DNA from: an uncultured Clostridia bacterium
GTDB taxonomy: Bacteria; Bacillota; Clostridia; TANB77; CAG-508
Reading direction: 5' to 3'
Assembly: GCA_947627785.1 (NCBI GenBank)
Contig: CANQXC010000004.1
Location: forward strand, 1-22,462
DNA length: 22,462 bases
Part shown: positions 15,173 through 22,462 of the stretch, piece by piece
Layout: the number at the start of each line of letters is the position of its first letter
Position numbering within the stretch: position 1 is the stretch's first letter
Notes under the pieces: model-generated
What the model was told of the DNA's origin: nothing
What the model saw: the letters and a program-made list of their open reading frames with translations, nothing else
Databases searched by the model: none
Program-made: the position numbers and the translations under genes

Positions 15173-15683
15173 TATAAAAGAAACAAGAATAAAAAAAGAT
15201 GATTTTGTAGGAGTAATAGAAATTACAAAAGGAGGAAAGAACAAATACGAATTAGATAAGGAAACTGGACTATTAAGATTAGATAGAGTTCTATATACAG
15301 CAACTCATTATCCTGCAAACTATGGTTTTATACCTAGAACTTATGCAGATGATAATGATCCATTAGATGTGTTAGTGCTATGCCAAGAAAATATTGATCC
15401 AATGACACTGGTGGAATGTTATCCAATAGGAGTATTAATAATGATAGATTCAGAGCAAAGAGATGAAAAGATAATTGCTGTAGCAAAAAAAGACCCATAT
15501 TTGAATATATACAAGGACATATCAGAGATACCAAGTCATATATCATCTGAAATAAAGCACTTTTTTGAGGTGTATAAACAATTAGAACATAAAGAAACTG
15601 TTGTAGAAGAGGTACTAGGAAGAAAAGAAGCGGAAGAAATTATTCAAAAGAGTATAGAGAACTATAGAAAAAAATTTATGTAA
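15156..15683 (+). CDS. ppa: Family I inorganic pyrophosphatase
   Basis: The enzyme hydrolyses pyrophosphate and so pulls biosynthetic reactions forward. The 175-residue product has WHDI at the start, HYPANYGFIPRT, the metal-binding DDNDPLDVLVL (D66, D68, D71), and D103 with K105 in RDEKIIAV. All key residues of soluble class I enzymes are visible. The start lies inside the end of yqeG, with AGGA about nine bases upstream, pointing to coupled translation. Confidence 0.95.
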   Translation: MNIWHDIKETRIKKDDFVGVIEITKGGKNKYELDKETGLLRLDRVLYTATHYPANYGFIPRTYADDNDPLDVLVLCQENIDPMTLVECYPIGVLIMIDSEQRDEKIIAVAKKDPYLNIYKDISEIPSHISSEIKHFFEVYKQLEHKETVVEEVLGRKEAEEIIQKSIENYRKKFM

Positions 15684-15719
15684 AAATAAAAGTGTCAAGA
15701 TGGGAGGAGTGATAACTAC

Positions 15720-16877
15720 ATGATAGGACAAATTATATTTACAGTTATTGCTTTTGTACTCTTTATATATATTGTATTATTAAAAATAGTAAAAAAGAAT
15801 GATACTACATATTTAATTATTTTAGGTTTACAAGCAATAGGAATACTATTAAATTTTATAAAAATTGCATTTGATATTTTTTCCGGATTATCAATTACCA
15901 TATTATTGTGGCTATTATGTATAATTACTCCAGTAGCAGTTTTTATATTAGAAGCAAAGAATATAAATGTATCTGAAATTTTAAGAACTGCAATGGCAAA
16001 ATTTTATTTATTAATGAATAATACAAAGAAGGCAAGGAAAATATTAGTAGATTTAGTTACTAAGTATAAAAAAAGTTATTTGGGACATAAAAATTTAGCA
16101 CAAATTTATGAAAAAGAGGGAAATTTGCAAAATGCAATTGATGAATATTCTTATGTATTAGATTTAAGAGAAAATGATTATGAAACATATTATAAAATAT
16201 CTACATTATTAAATGAATTAGGAAAAAAAGAAGAAGCAATACAAATGTTACGAGTAATACTAAAAAATAGACCACAGATGCTAGAAGCTGCAAAATGTTG
16301 TGGAGAGATATATTTAGAACAAAAAGAATTTAAAAAGGCAATAGAAATATATACAAATATCTTAAAATATTATCCAAATAATTATGAAATATACTATAAT
16401 TTAGGAGTATGCTATTCAAGAATTAATGATTTTGATATTGCTAAGAAATGTTTTAAGAAAACGGTAGAACTAAATGGGGATATGTATTTAGCGTATTATA
16501 GATTAGGACAAATTGCTTTGCTATACAGAGACTTTGACTCTGCAGAGGAATGTTTTGCAAAAAGTGTGTATAATGAAAAGGAGGCAAAAGCATATTATGA
16601 ATTGGCTAAAATACATATAATGAAAAATCAAAAAGAAAAAGCAATATTAGATTTAAATAATGCAATAAAAGTAGATTCAGAATATTATAAAATAATGCAA
16701 AATGAACCTATATTCTTCATAATAAAACAATCTATAAAAAAGCCAGAAAATGAGAATAAACCAGAAAAGAAAGAAACAAAAGATGAATTAGAATTAGAAG
16801 AATATTTAAATGATACATACAATTTAACAAAGATATTAAATAGCCAAAAAAGAAAAGGTATATCTAAAAAGGAATAA
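15720..16877 (+). CDS. Membrane-anchored TPR-repeat protein
   Basis: The 385-residue protein begins with about three hydrophobic segments (residues 4-22, 32-50 and 56-76), followed by a tandem array of tetratricopeptide repeats from about residue 83 to 320. Typical repeat stretches are HKNLAQIYEKEGNLQNAIDEY, YYNLGVCYSRINDFDIAKKC and YYRLGQIALLYRDFDSAEEC. The C-terminus is charged and low in complexity (PENENKPEKKE). TPR arrays bind partner proteins. GGGAGGAG lies ahead of the ATG. The partner is unknown; a role in envelope assembly is a guess based only on location and on the following uppP. Confidence 0.88.
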   Translation: MIGQIIFTVIAFVLFIYIVLLKIVKKNDTTYLIILGLQAIGILLNFIKIAFDIFSGLSITILLWLLCIITPVAVFILEAKNINVSEILRTAMAKFYLLMNNTKKARKILVDLVTKYKKSYLGHKNLAQIYEKEGNLQNAIDEYSYVLDLRENDYETYYKISTLLNELGKKEEAIQMLRVILKNRPQMLEAAKCCGEIYLEQKEFKKAIEIYTNILKYYPNNYEIYYNLGVCYSRINDFDIAKKCFKKTVELNGDMYLAYYRLGQIALLYRDFDSAEECFAKSVYNEKEAKAYYELAKIHIMKNQKEKAILDLNNAIKVDSEYYKIMQNEPIFFIIKQSIKKPENENKPEKKETKDELELEEYLNDTYNLTKILNSQKRKGISKKE

Positions 16878-16980
16878 CATATAAATTAAGAAAGGTAATT
16901 ACATAGTATTTTAAGTTATACATTAATTGAAAAAATACTTTTATAAATTATGTATGCCTTAGAAGGGGATGCGATAAAAA

Positions 16981-17793
16981 ATGCAAATATATCAATCAAT
17001 AATTTTAGGAATAGTGCAAGGACTAACAGAACTTTTACCAATTTCAAGTTCAGCTCATTTATTATTAATACCATGGTTTTTTAAATGGCAAATACCAGAA
17101 TCATTTGATGTAGCACTACATTTTGGAACATTATTAGCTATAGGAATTTTCTTCTTTAAAGATTGGATAAAGTTAATAGTTGGAGGTTACAAAACAGCAA
17201 TAAAGAAGGAAAAAAATCCAGATGGAAGATTATTTTGGTACATAGTAGCAGCAACAATACCGGGAGGTATTATAGGCTTTATACTTGATAAATATGCGGA
17301 AGGAGTACTTAGTAAACCATTAATAATAGCAATTGCATTAATTGTTATGGGTATAATTTTATATATTGTAGATAAAAAGGCTAAGAATGAAACAGATTAT
17401 GAAAACTTAAGCTTTAAACAAACTTTTTTAATAGGGGTGTCTCAAGCCTTGGCATTTATACCAGGAGTTTCAAGGTCAGGAGTAACAATGACAACAGGAA
17501 GACTACTTGGCGTAAAAAGAGAAGCGGCAGCGAAATATACTTTTATGTTATCAGCACCAATAGTTTTAGCAGCGACTCTATTTAAATTAAAAGATTTCAT
17601 AGAATATTTTACAGTTGCAACTACAACAGGCATAATTGCTTTTATTCTTGGAGTTTTAGTTAGTTTTATAGTAGGAATATTTGTAATAAAATTTTTATTA
17701 GAATATTTAAAAAAGGGTAGCTTCAAGATTTTTGCAATATATAGAATTATAATAGGAGTGGTTGTAATTGTAACATTAATATTACAAATGTAA
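16981..17793 (+). CDS. uppP: Undecaprenyl-diphosphatase (BacA/UppP)
   Basis: An integral membrane phosphatase that recycles undecaprenyl pyrophosphate for peptidoglycan synthesis and gives bacitracin resistance when abundant. The 270-residue product has the family motifs VQGLTELLPISSSAHL (E17, serines 22-24, H26) and PGVSRSGVTMTTGR (R165), with about eight hydrophobic segments. AAGGGG lies upstream of the ATG. The 103-base leader contains a partly paired dyad (16900-16912 with 16932-16954). Confidence 0.96.
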   Translation: MQIYQSIILGIVQGLTELLPISSSAHLLLIPWFFKWQIPESFDVALHFGTLLAIGIFFFKDWIKLIVGGYKTAIKKEKNPDGRLFWYIVAATIPGGIIGFILDKYAEGVLSKPLIIAIALIVMGIILYIVDKKAKNETDYENLSFKQTFLIGVSQALAFIPGVSRSGVTMTTGRLLGVKREAAAKYTFMLSAPIVLAATLFKLKDFIEYFTVATTTGIIAFILGVLVSFIVGIFVIKFLLEYLKKGSFKIFAIYRIIIGVVVIVTLILQM

Positions 17794-17800
17794 TAATCTT

Positions 17801-17830
17801 GTAACAAAAATGTAACAAAAATGTAACAAA
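17801..17830 (+). repeat. Three 11-base direct repeats before a promoter
   Basis: GTAACAAAAAT occurs at 17801-17811 and 17812-17822, and its start again from 17823. The copies are in exact 11-base phase and end eight bases before the -35 box. Spacing of one helical turn suggests side-by-side binding of a regulator; TAACA every 11 bases resembles Pho-box architecture. Confidence 0.65.
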
Positions 17831-17837
17831 AAAAGTA

Positions 17838-17866
17838 TTGTACTTTTAAATAAAAAAATGTATAAT
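17838..17866 (+). promoter_or_regulatory. Promoter of the coiled-coil protein gene
   Basis: -35 TTGTAC (17838-17843), a 17-base spacer and a perfect -10 TATAAT (17861-17866). Transcription would start near 17873, which makes the ATG at 17878 nearly leaderless and supports the start at 17917. Confidence 0.75.
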
Positions 17867-17916
17867 ATTAATAGTAAATGGTAGATTTACATAAACAAAA
17901 GGAGGGGTGTTTACCA

Positions 17917-18783
17917 ATGCTATTCTTTAAGAAACAAAAACCAGGCATAGTAAACGTAAAAATGATAATAACAGAAGAGAAAATTTTATCTAATATAGAT
18001 AAAGTTCAGAAATTGATAAATCCAAATAGTAAGAAACAAATAGTTCAATTAGAAGAGGATGCTTACTTTAAAGATTTAATAGATTCAATAAAAGTATATT
18101 TAGTTGAATATCCAAATAAAAAGAATTTTCCAGAAATGGTTTATGTAGAAGCTCATAAATTAGTAGAATATGCAACAAATCAATTTGAAGAAAATACAAA
18201 ACAAATAGAGGTTTTAATTAGACAAAGAGAAAATAATATAAATGCTGCTAATGAGTTAAAAATGGTGCTAGAAGCAGTTGAGAACAAAGAAAAAGATTGG
18301 AAAAATAAAGTAAGAGGATTAGAAGAATTATTCTCTGAAGATATAATAGAAGCTTTAACAATAATAGGAAAAACTAAAAATAAAATTCCAGAAAATTACG
18401 ATGATGCGGTTAAATTAGTTAATGCTAGAATAAACAACCTAGAAACAAATTTACATATAGAAATTGATATGGAAAGAATAGAAGATAGATCCAAAGCGTT
18501 AAGCTATATAGGAATTGAAATTGCAGAAGCATTAAGAGGAATACCAACTCCTGTAAGTAGAGAAGCAGAAAAAGAAGCAAAAGTAAATGATATAGTAGAA
18601 GAACAAAGCATTATTGAAGAAGAACAAAAACAATACATGGAAGAAACTAGATTTGAAGTAAAACCATCATTATGGGAAAGAATAAAACAAAGTAAAATTG
18701 TACAAGCAATAAAACGCTTAACAAAGATAAGAATAGTTTTAGATGTACCAGCACTTCCTGAAGGAACTCAAAAAAATGAATAA
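17917..18783 (+). CDS. Charged helical protein, function unknown
   Basis: I recognise no family. The 288-residue product starts MLFFKKQKPGIVNVKM, has no signal or membrane segment, and is rich in Glu, Lys and Ile with long predicted helices (about residues 75-150 and 190-250). It ends in a basic stretch (SLWERIKQSKIVQAIKRLTK) that could bind membrane or nucleic acid as an amphipathic helix. The start at 17917 has AGGAGGGG nine bases upstream; the earlier in-frame ATG at 17878 has none. It has its own promoter with 11-base repeats and its own downstream hairpin, so it is a regulated single-gene unit. Confidence 0.8.
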   Translation: MLFFKKQKPGIVNVKMIITEEKILSNIDKVQKLINPNSKKQIVQLEEDAYFKDLIDSIKVYLVEYPNKKNFPEMVYVEAHKLVEYATNQFEENTKQIEVLIRQRENNINAANELKMVLEAVENKEKDWKNKVRGLEELFSEDIIEALTIIGKTKNKIPENYDDAVKLVNARINNLETNLHIEIDMERIEDRSKALSYIGIEIAEALRGIPTPVSREAEKEAKVNDIVEEQSIIEEEQKQYMEETRFEVKPSLWERIKQSKIVQAIKRLTKIRIVLDVPALPEGTQKNE

Positions 18784-18790
18784 TAATTAT

Positions 18791-18825
18791 TATGGGTAGC
18801 TGAAAAAAGACTACCCATATATTTT
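18791..18825 (+). terminator. Probable terminator
   Basis: TATGGGTAG (18791-18799) pairs with CTACCCATA (18811-18819) around an 11-base loop, followed by a short T-rich stretch. It lies eight bases after the preceding stop. Confidence 0.65.
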
Positions 18826-18889
18826 AAGATTATTTAATACAAGAATTCTTAGTGATGTGCATTAGTTTAAGAAAGGATTTGATCTATAC

Positions 18890-19552
18890 ATGAAAATAAT
18901 AGAACCAACTGTTGAAATAGAAAAAGTTGATTATAACAAAATGATGAAAAATTTGGAAAGAGCATGTAGAACATGTTATCGTTCAGAAGATAAAATTACA
19001 GAAGAAAGCTATAAAACGCTATTAAGAAATTGTATAAACAGAGGGCACGAATCAATATTAGAGCATGAAAAAATTACAATAAGAATGATTTGCGATATAG
19101 GAGTATATAAGGATTTAACAAGACATAGACATGCATCATTTTCAATAGAGAGTACCAGATATTGTAATTATGGAAAGGACAAGTTTGATAATCAAATAAA
19201 ATTTATAAAACCTGTAAATATAGAAGAGAATACAGAATTATATACTGAATGGAAAAATAGTTTAGAGGAAATAGAAAAACATTATATAAAAATGGTAGAT
19301 TTAGGTGCAACACCAGATCAAATGAGAATGATTTTACCTCATTCAACAGCAGCAGAAGTAACCATGACAGCCAACATACGTGAATGGAAACATATATTAT
19401 CTTTAAGATGTACAAAACATGCTCATCCAGCAGTAGAGCAGGTAATGATACCATTACTAATACATTTAAAAAATAATATGCCAGAGATATTTGAAAATAT
19501 AGAATATGATGAAGAGTTTAAAAAAGAAAAATATGCTAAGTTAATAGTTTAA
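18890..19552 (+). CDS. thyX: FAD-dependent thymidylate synthase
   Basis: ThyX makes dTMP from dUMP using methylene-tetrahydrofolate and reduced FAD. The 220-residue protein contains the diagnostic RHRx7S motif: R78, H79 and R80 followed by S88 in RHRHASFSIESTRY. Also visible are RGHESILEHEKITI and the C-terminal LPHSTAAEVTMTANIREW, with the catalytic arginine region LRCTKHAHPAVEQ. ThyX in place of ThyA fits an anaerobe or microaerophile. AAAGGA lies about 12 bases before the ATG, a slightly long spacing. The large surface-protein gene starts 26 bases after the stop. Confidence 0.96.
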   Translation: MKIIEPTVEIEKVDYNKMMKNLERACRTCYRSEDKITEESYKTLLRNCINRGHESILEHEKITIRMICDIGVYKDLTRHRHASFSIESTRYCNYGKDKFDNQIKFIKPVNIEENTELYTEWKNSLEEIEKHYIKMVDLGATPDQMRMILPHSTAAEVTMTANIREWKHILSLRCTKHAHPAVEQVMIPLLIHLKNNMPEIFENIEYDEEFKKEKYAKLIV

Positions 19553-19578
19553 TTATATAGGGATTTAAAGGAGGTAAC

Positions 19579-22188
19579 ATGAAAATACAAAATTTATCAA
19601 TAATCTTTGTTGTAATAATGGTACCAATCATAATGATGTTATCCTTTTATATAGAGAGGCAAACAGATACATTAGAATTACAAGAGGCCTATAATACTAA
19701 AATGATAATATCTAGCAAAAATGCTATAAAAGCCTTTGAAATAAATACTGTAGATTGGGGCAGTACAAACACAAGTAACTTTGAAAGAAGAACAGTAGAG
19801 AGCATGGTAAATACATTTACTGAGAGTTTAGCAGGTGAACTAGGGATAGCGGGAACAGCAAGAGAATATATGTTAGGGTATATACCAGCAATAGCAGTAA
19901 ATATGTATGATGGTTATTACATATATGCACCAACATATACATATAAACATGCTGTAAACTCATATGGTAGACAGTTATTTGCAAAAAATGAAGAACAAAC
20001 GGCATCAGAAACTTACCGTGGTGAGAATGGAAGTAAAGTTTTATATCTAGCTAAAAATGGTGTTGGTATGTCATATAAAAATATAGATGAAGCAGTACCA
20101 TCTAATATTAATGCAACAACAAATGTAGCAGAAGCACAAACAGCTTATGAACATGAATTAGGAGCAAAAATATCTTATACATCATCATATGATAATACTA
20201 ATACACATATTCAAGCAGTTGTAAATTATACACTAGATAATAGAATATATGTATACGGTCTTGATAATACTAATACAGCATTTAAGAAAGATGGATATTT
20301 AGTATATTTTGATTATACGGATACAGTTTTACCACAAATACAAATAACTACACCAGCTACTGGCAGAGTAAAGGAATCTAATATAAAAGTAAACTCAACA
20401 GTGTCAAAAACAATATATGCAATTAAATTGAGTTCAGGATACACAAATAAGGTTTTAATAGAGCCAGAAAATTTAACAGAGCAAATAGTATATAGAACAG
20501 AAACAGGATATGATTTAGGAAAGTTTCCATATATATATGATATAACTCATACTAAGCTATATTTTGATAAGGAAGAAGATGGGGGATCATTCTTCACATT
20601 AAATGGAGAAAAAGAGAAAGTTTTCTTACCTAAGGATGCAACTACAAATGACTGCAAATGGAAATCAGTATCAGTTTTATTGAGTAAAAATGGAGAGCAA
20701 GGAGAAAATATAACAGAATATAAAAAGATATATCAGGCTCTAAATGGAAAGGCAAAAGGAAATTGGTATATAAATTTAAATCCAGATGAGGAAGAAACGG
20801 ATGAAAAAGAAATTGTAGATACAAAAATAGAAAACACCTCAGATTGGGGAATTTCAAATATTCCTATTTATCAAGATTGTAGTGATATAAGTTATTACGT
20901 AGAAGCATATGCATTTACAAATTGGGTAAGATTAAATTTAGGAAGAGGAACAACCTCACAAATAAAGATGCAATATGATGGAGATGAATATAAATCTGTA
21001 TCATTTGATACAACAAGCGATGGTGTATCAATTAGCGATATATTTAATATATCACAAACTAATAATCCAGAAGATGCAAATTCAATATTTTCATTACACA
21101 AAAGAGAAATAATGAAGGAGAATATAACAGAAAATTTAACACTTGCAATATCAAATTACAATGAAGGAACAACATATGACTTTAAAGTACCATTATTAAC
21201 AGAAAATGATTGGGATACTATGTTTGAAAATATATCTATACTAACCTTTATACAAGGTATGCCAATAGGTTTAAAATATTATAATAATTATGTAATAGCA
21301 ACAAGTAAAATGAATGATGCATATGTTGATCCGAATGGAATATATCTAAGCGGTGAAGGAGATACAAAATATCATTTGCCTTATTGTAAAGATGTTAAAA
21401 ATATTGAATATACAGGTTATAGAGGTGCTGAATATGTATTAAGAAATTTTACAAAAACCTTTGATGATGGTAGCCCAACAATAGATATATCATATTATAT
21501 GCATGATGGATTAAGTGATAATAATTCAGAACTAGGCTGTTATAACTGTATTGTAAATAGAGGTCTTTACAGATCTCTAGAAAATACTGGTGATGAAGAA
21601 ATAGAACAAAAAATATCTAAACAAATGAAATCATATGACGAAGCATTAGCAAGAGAGAGATACTATCAATTACAAAAGATAGAAACTAAAGTAGGAATAA
21701 TAATAACATATAACGCTAATTTGAACGTAGAAGGGGTAACGGTAAGAAATATAAATCCAAATACACAAGAAGCATTACCAAATGTACACTTTAATTTGTA
21801 TTCTGATATACCTGTAGCAACTGCTAATAATGGAGACATATATAAATTTAGTGGATGGTCTTTAGATAAAAATGCAACAACTGGAGAATATAGCCCTGGT
21901 AGTGTGGCAATCTTTCCTTCAAATGAGATCTTATATGCAATATGGAAAAAACAAGAACCACAACCACCGCCACAGTATCCAGATTCAGGTGATATGGTAA
22001 CATTAACATATATATCAGATCCAGAAAAATATGCAAACTATCCACATGATTTTACGTTATCCGATATAAAGAAGTACTGGAGGGAGTATGGCTGTGAGTT
22101 AAAATCCGTTAGCAATGCTGTGGTTTCTATACGAGTACCTAGAAATACAACTGTTAACGCAAGGAGCCGGTCCCGGAGTTTTGAGTAA
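19579..22188 (+). CDS. Large exported surface protein with InlB-type repeat, main part
   Basis: The N-terminus (MKIQNLSIIFVVIMVPIIMM) is a signal-anchor helix, about residues 6-25. A family-like region follows (INTVDWGSTNTSNFERRTVE, AREYMLGYIPAIAVNMYDGYY). I have the impression of similar proteins in uncultured Clostridia but know no function. A long, poorly characterised middle precedes a Listeria-Bacteroides/InlB B-type repeat at about residues 755-791 (YKFSGWSLDKNATTGEYSPG, LYAIWKK) and a proline-rich spacer. The frame ends at 22186 (TAA) after ARSRSRSFE, but a convincing continuation lies in the +1 frame, so the stop is probably not the natural end. AAAGGAGG precedes the ATG. Only two cysteine-bearing stretches are seen near the middle (YCKDV, LGCYNCIV). 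Confidence 0.85.
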   Translation: MKIQNLSIIFVVIMVPIIMMLSFYIERQTDTLELQEAYNTKMIISSKNAIKAFEINTVDWGSTNTSNFERRTVESMVNTFTESLAGELGIAGTAREYMLGYIPAIAVNMYDGYYIYAPTYTYKHAVNSYGRQLFAKNEEQTASETYRGENGSKVLYLAKNGVGMSYKNIDEAVPSNINATTNVAEAQTAYEHELGAKISYTSSYDNTNTHIQAVVNYTLDNRIYVYGLDNTNTAFKKDGYLVYFDYTDTVLPQIQITTPATGRVKESNIKVNSTVSKTIYAIKLSSGYTNKVLIEPENLTEQIVYRTETGYDLGKFPYIYDITHTKLYFDKEEDGGSFFTLNGEKEKVFLPKDATTNDCKWKSVSVLLSKNGEQGENITEYKKIYQALNGKAKGNWYINLNPDEEETDEKEIVDTKIENTSDWGISNIPIYQDCSDISYYVEAYAFTNWVRLNLGRGTTSQIKMQYDGDEYKSVSFDTTSDGVSISDIFNISQTNNPEDANSIFSLHKREIMKENITENLTLAISNYNEGTTYDFKVPLLTENDWDTMFENISILTFIQGMPIGLKYYNNYVIATSKMNDAYVDPNGIYLSGEGDTKYHLPYCKDVKNIEYTGYRGAEYVLRNFTKTFDDGSPTIDISYYMHDGLSDNNSELGCYNCIVNRGLYRSLENTGDEEIEQKISKQMKSYDEALARERYYQLQKIETKVGIIITYNANLNVEGVTVRNINPNTQEALPNVHFNLYSDIPVATANNGDIYKFSGWSLDKNATTGEYSPGSVAIFPSNEILYAIWKKQEPQPPPQYPDSGDMVTLTYISDPEKYANYPHDFTLSDIKKYWREYGCELKSVSNAVVSIRVPRNTTVNARSRSRSFE

Positions 22189-22462
22189 CATCCGTGGAGT
22201 TACGGTTGGCTTTGACTGCTGGCATCCGAACTGGGGATATGATGGATTCGGTGAGGTTCCGTATTTCGAGCTTTATCATGCGAATGACGAGATTTATATG
22301 GATGAAGATAAGACTTTGTATGCGCATTATATCTTTAAACAAAATGATGAGGTGATATGGGATAAACCAATATTATATTTATATCCAACGCAAGAAACTG
22401 AGGTAAATGTAAAAGTACGATATCCAGATAGACTTACTGTATCATATCCTAAATATAGTGAA
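22169..22462 (+). CDS. Continuation of the surface protein in the +1 frame, cut by the window end
   Basis: The +1 frame has no stop from 22103 to the window end and reads GPGVLSNIRGVTVGFDCWH, then EDKTLYAHYIFKQ, then WDKPILYLYPTQETEVNVKV and LTVSYPKYSE. LYAHY matches the end of an InlB-type repeat, and KPxxYLYP followed by TEVNV is a recurrent tail of secreted Firmicute proteins. There is no start codon with a ribosome binding site, so this is the rest of the preceding gene. The shift must lie between 22103 and 22186. The first in-frame CGG of the upstream frame is at 22168; a single extra A near 22156 would explain it equally well. Confidence 0.75.

Noticed and set aside
16900..16954. Regulatory dyad in the uppP leader
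   Set aside because: The arms are imperfect, very AT-rich and likely to arise by chance; mentioned in the uppP entry only.
17801..17830. CRISPR-like or microsatellite array
   Set aside because: The units are 11 bases with no spacers and only three copies; their position before a promoter fits a binding site better.
22040..22462. Variable region of a diversity-generating retroelement
   Set aside because: No template repeat, reverse transcriptase or adenine-specific variation can be seen in the window.

Overview
The window is a stretch of bacterial chromosome, very AT-rich and packed with genes on both strands. AGGAGG-type ribosome binding sites, sigma-A-like TTGNNN/TATAAT promoters and near-exclusive AGA arginine codons point to a low-GC Firmicute. 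The gene content (thyX, an IreB-family gene beside ruvX, a YqeG-type phosphatase, an M24 peptidase before efp, a long-form hpf) fits an anaerobic member of the Clostridia, probably an uncultured gut lineage. No rRNA, tRNA, CRISPR array, transposase or phage gene was found.

Layout. 1-1511: end of hpf (start lies outside the window), a hairpin, a leader with two competing stems, and rpiA. 1568-2772, minus strand: an RluA-family pseudouridine synthase, and a self-contained unit (promoter, 59-residue ORF, terminator) of different base composition. 2850-8943, plus strand: uvrA, a prepilin peptidase, an M24 aminopeptidase, efp and a zinc-ribbon protein, closed by a terminator. 8944-9546, minus strand: a membrane-anchored M23 peptidase. 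9681-13914: an accessory cluster behind one promoter, encoding a small secreted or membrane protein with two helices (VirB2/TrbC-like in layout only), a large protein with a receiver-like start, two AT-hooks, acidic DLF repeats and a degenerate MinD/CpaE-like domain, and a membrane GAF plus degenerate GGDEF protein. 13937-19552: housekeeping genes ireB-like, ruvX, yqeG, ppa, a TPR membrane protein, uppP, an unrecognised coiled-coil gene with its own promoter and three 11-bp repeats, and thyX. 19579 to the right edge: a very large surface or secreted protein with an InlB/Listeria-Bacteroides-type repeat and a KPILYLYP-type tail.

The most unusual signal is that three large accessory genes are each broken by a shift in the same direction (+1). 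Apart from the compositionally foreign 59-residue ORF, I found in-frame CGG codons only in the short intervals where these three shifts must happen. At two of them, skipping the C of CGGA and reading GGA restores the protein; in the GGDEF-like protein it restores the family spacing exactly. This could be a recoding rule at a rare or unassigned codon, or three single-base insertion errors or mutations. The window alone cannot decide.

The accessory cluster, the prepilin peptidase and the large surface protein could together serve a cell-surface or pilus-like system coordinated by non-catalytic nucleotide-binding folds. That link is inference only.
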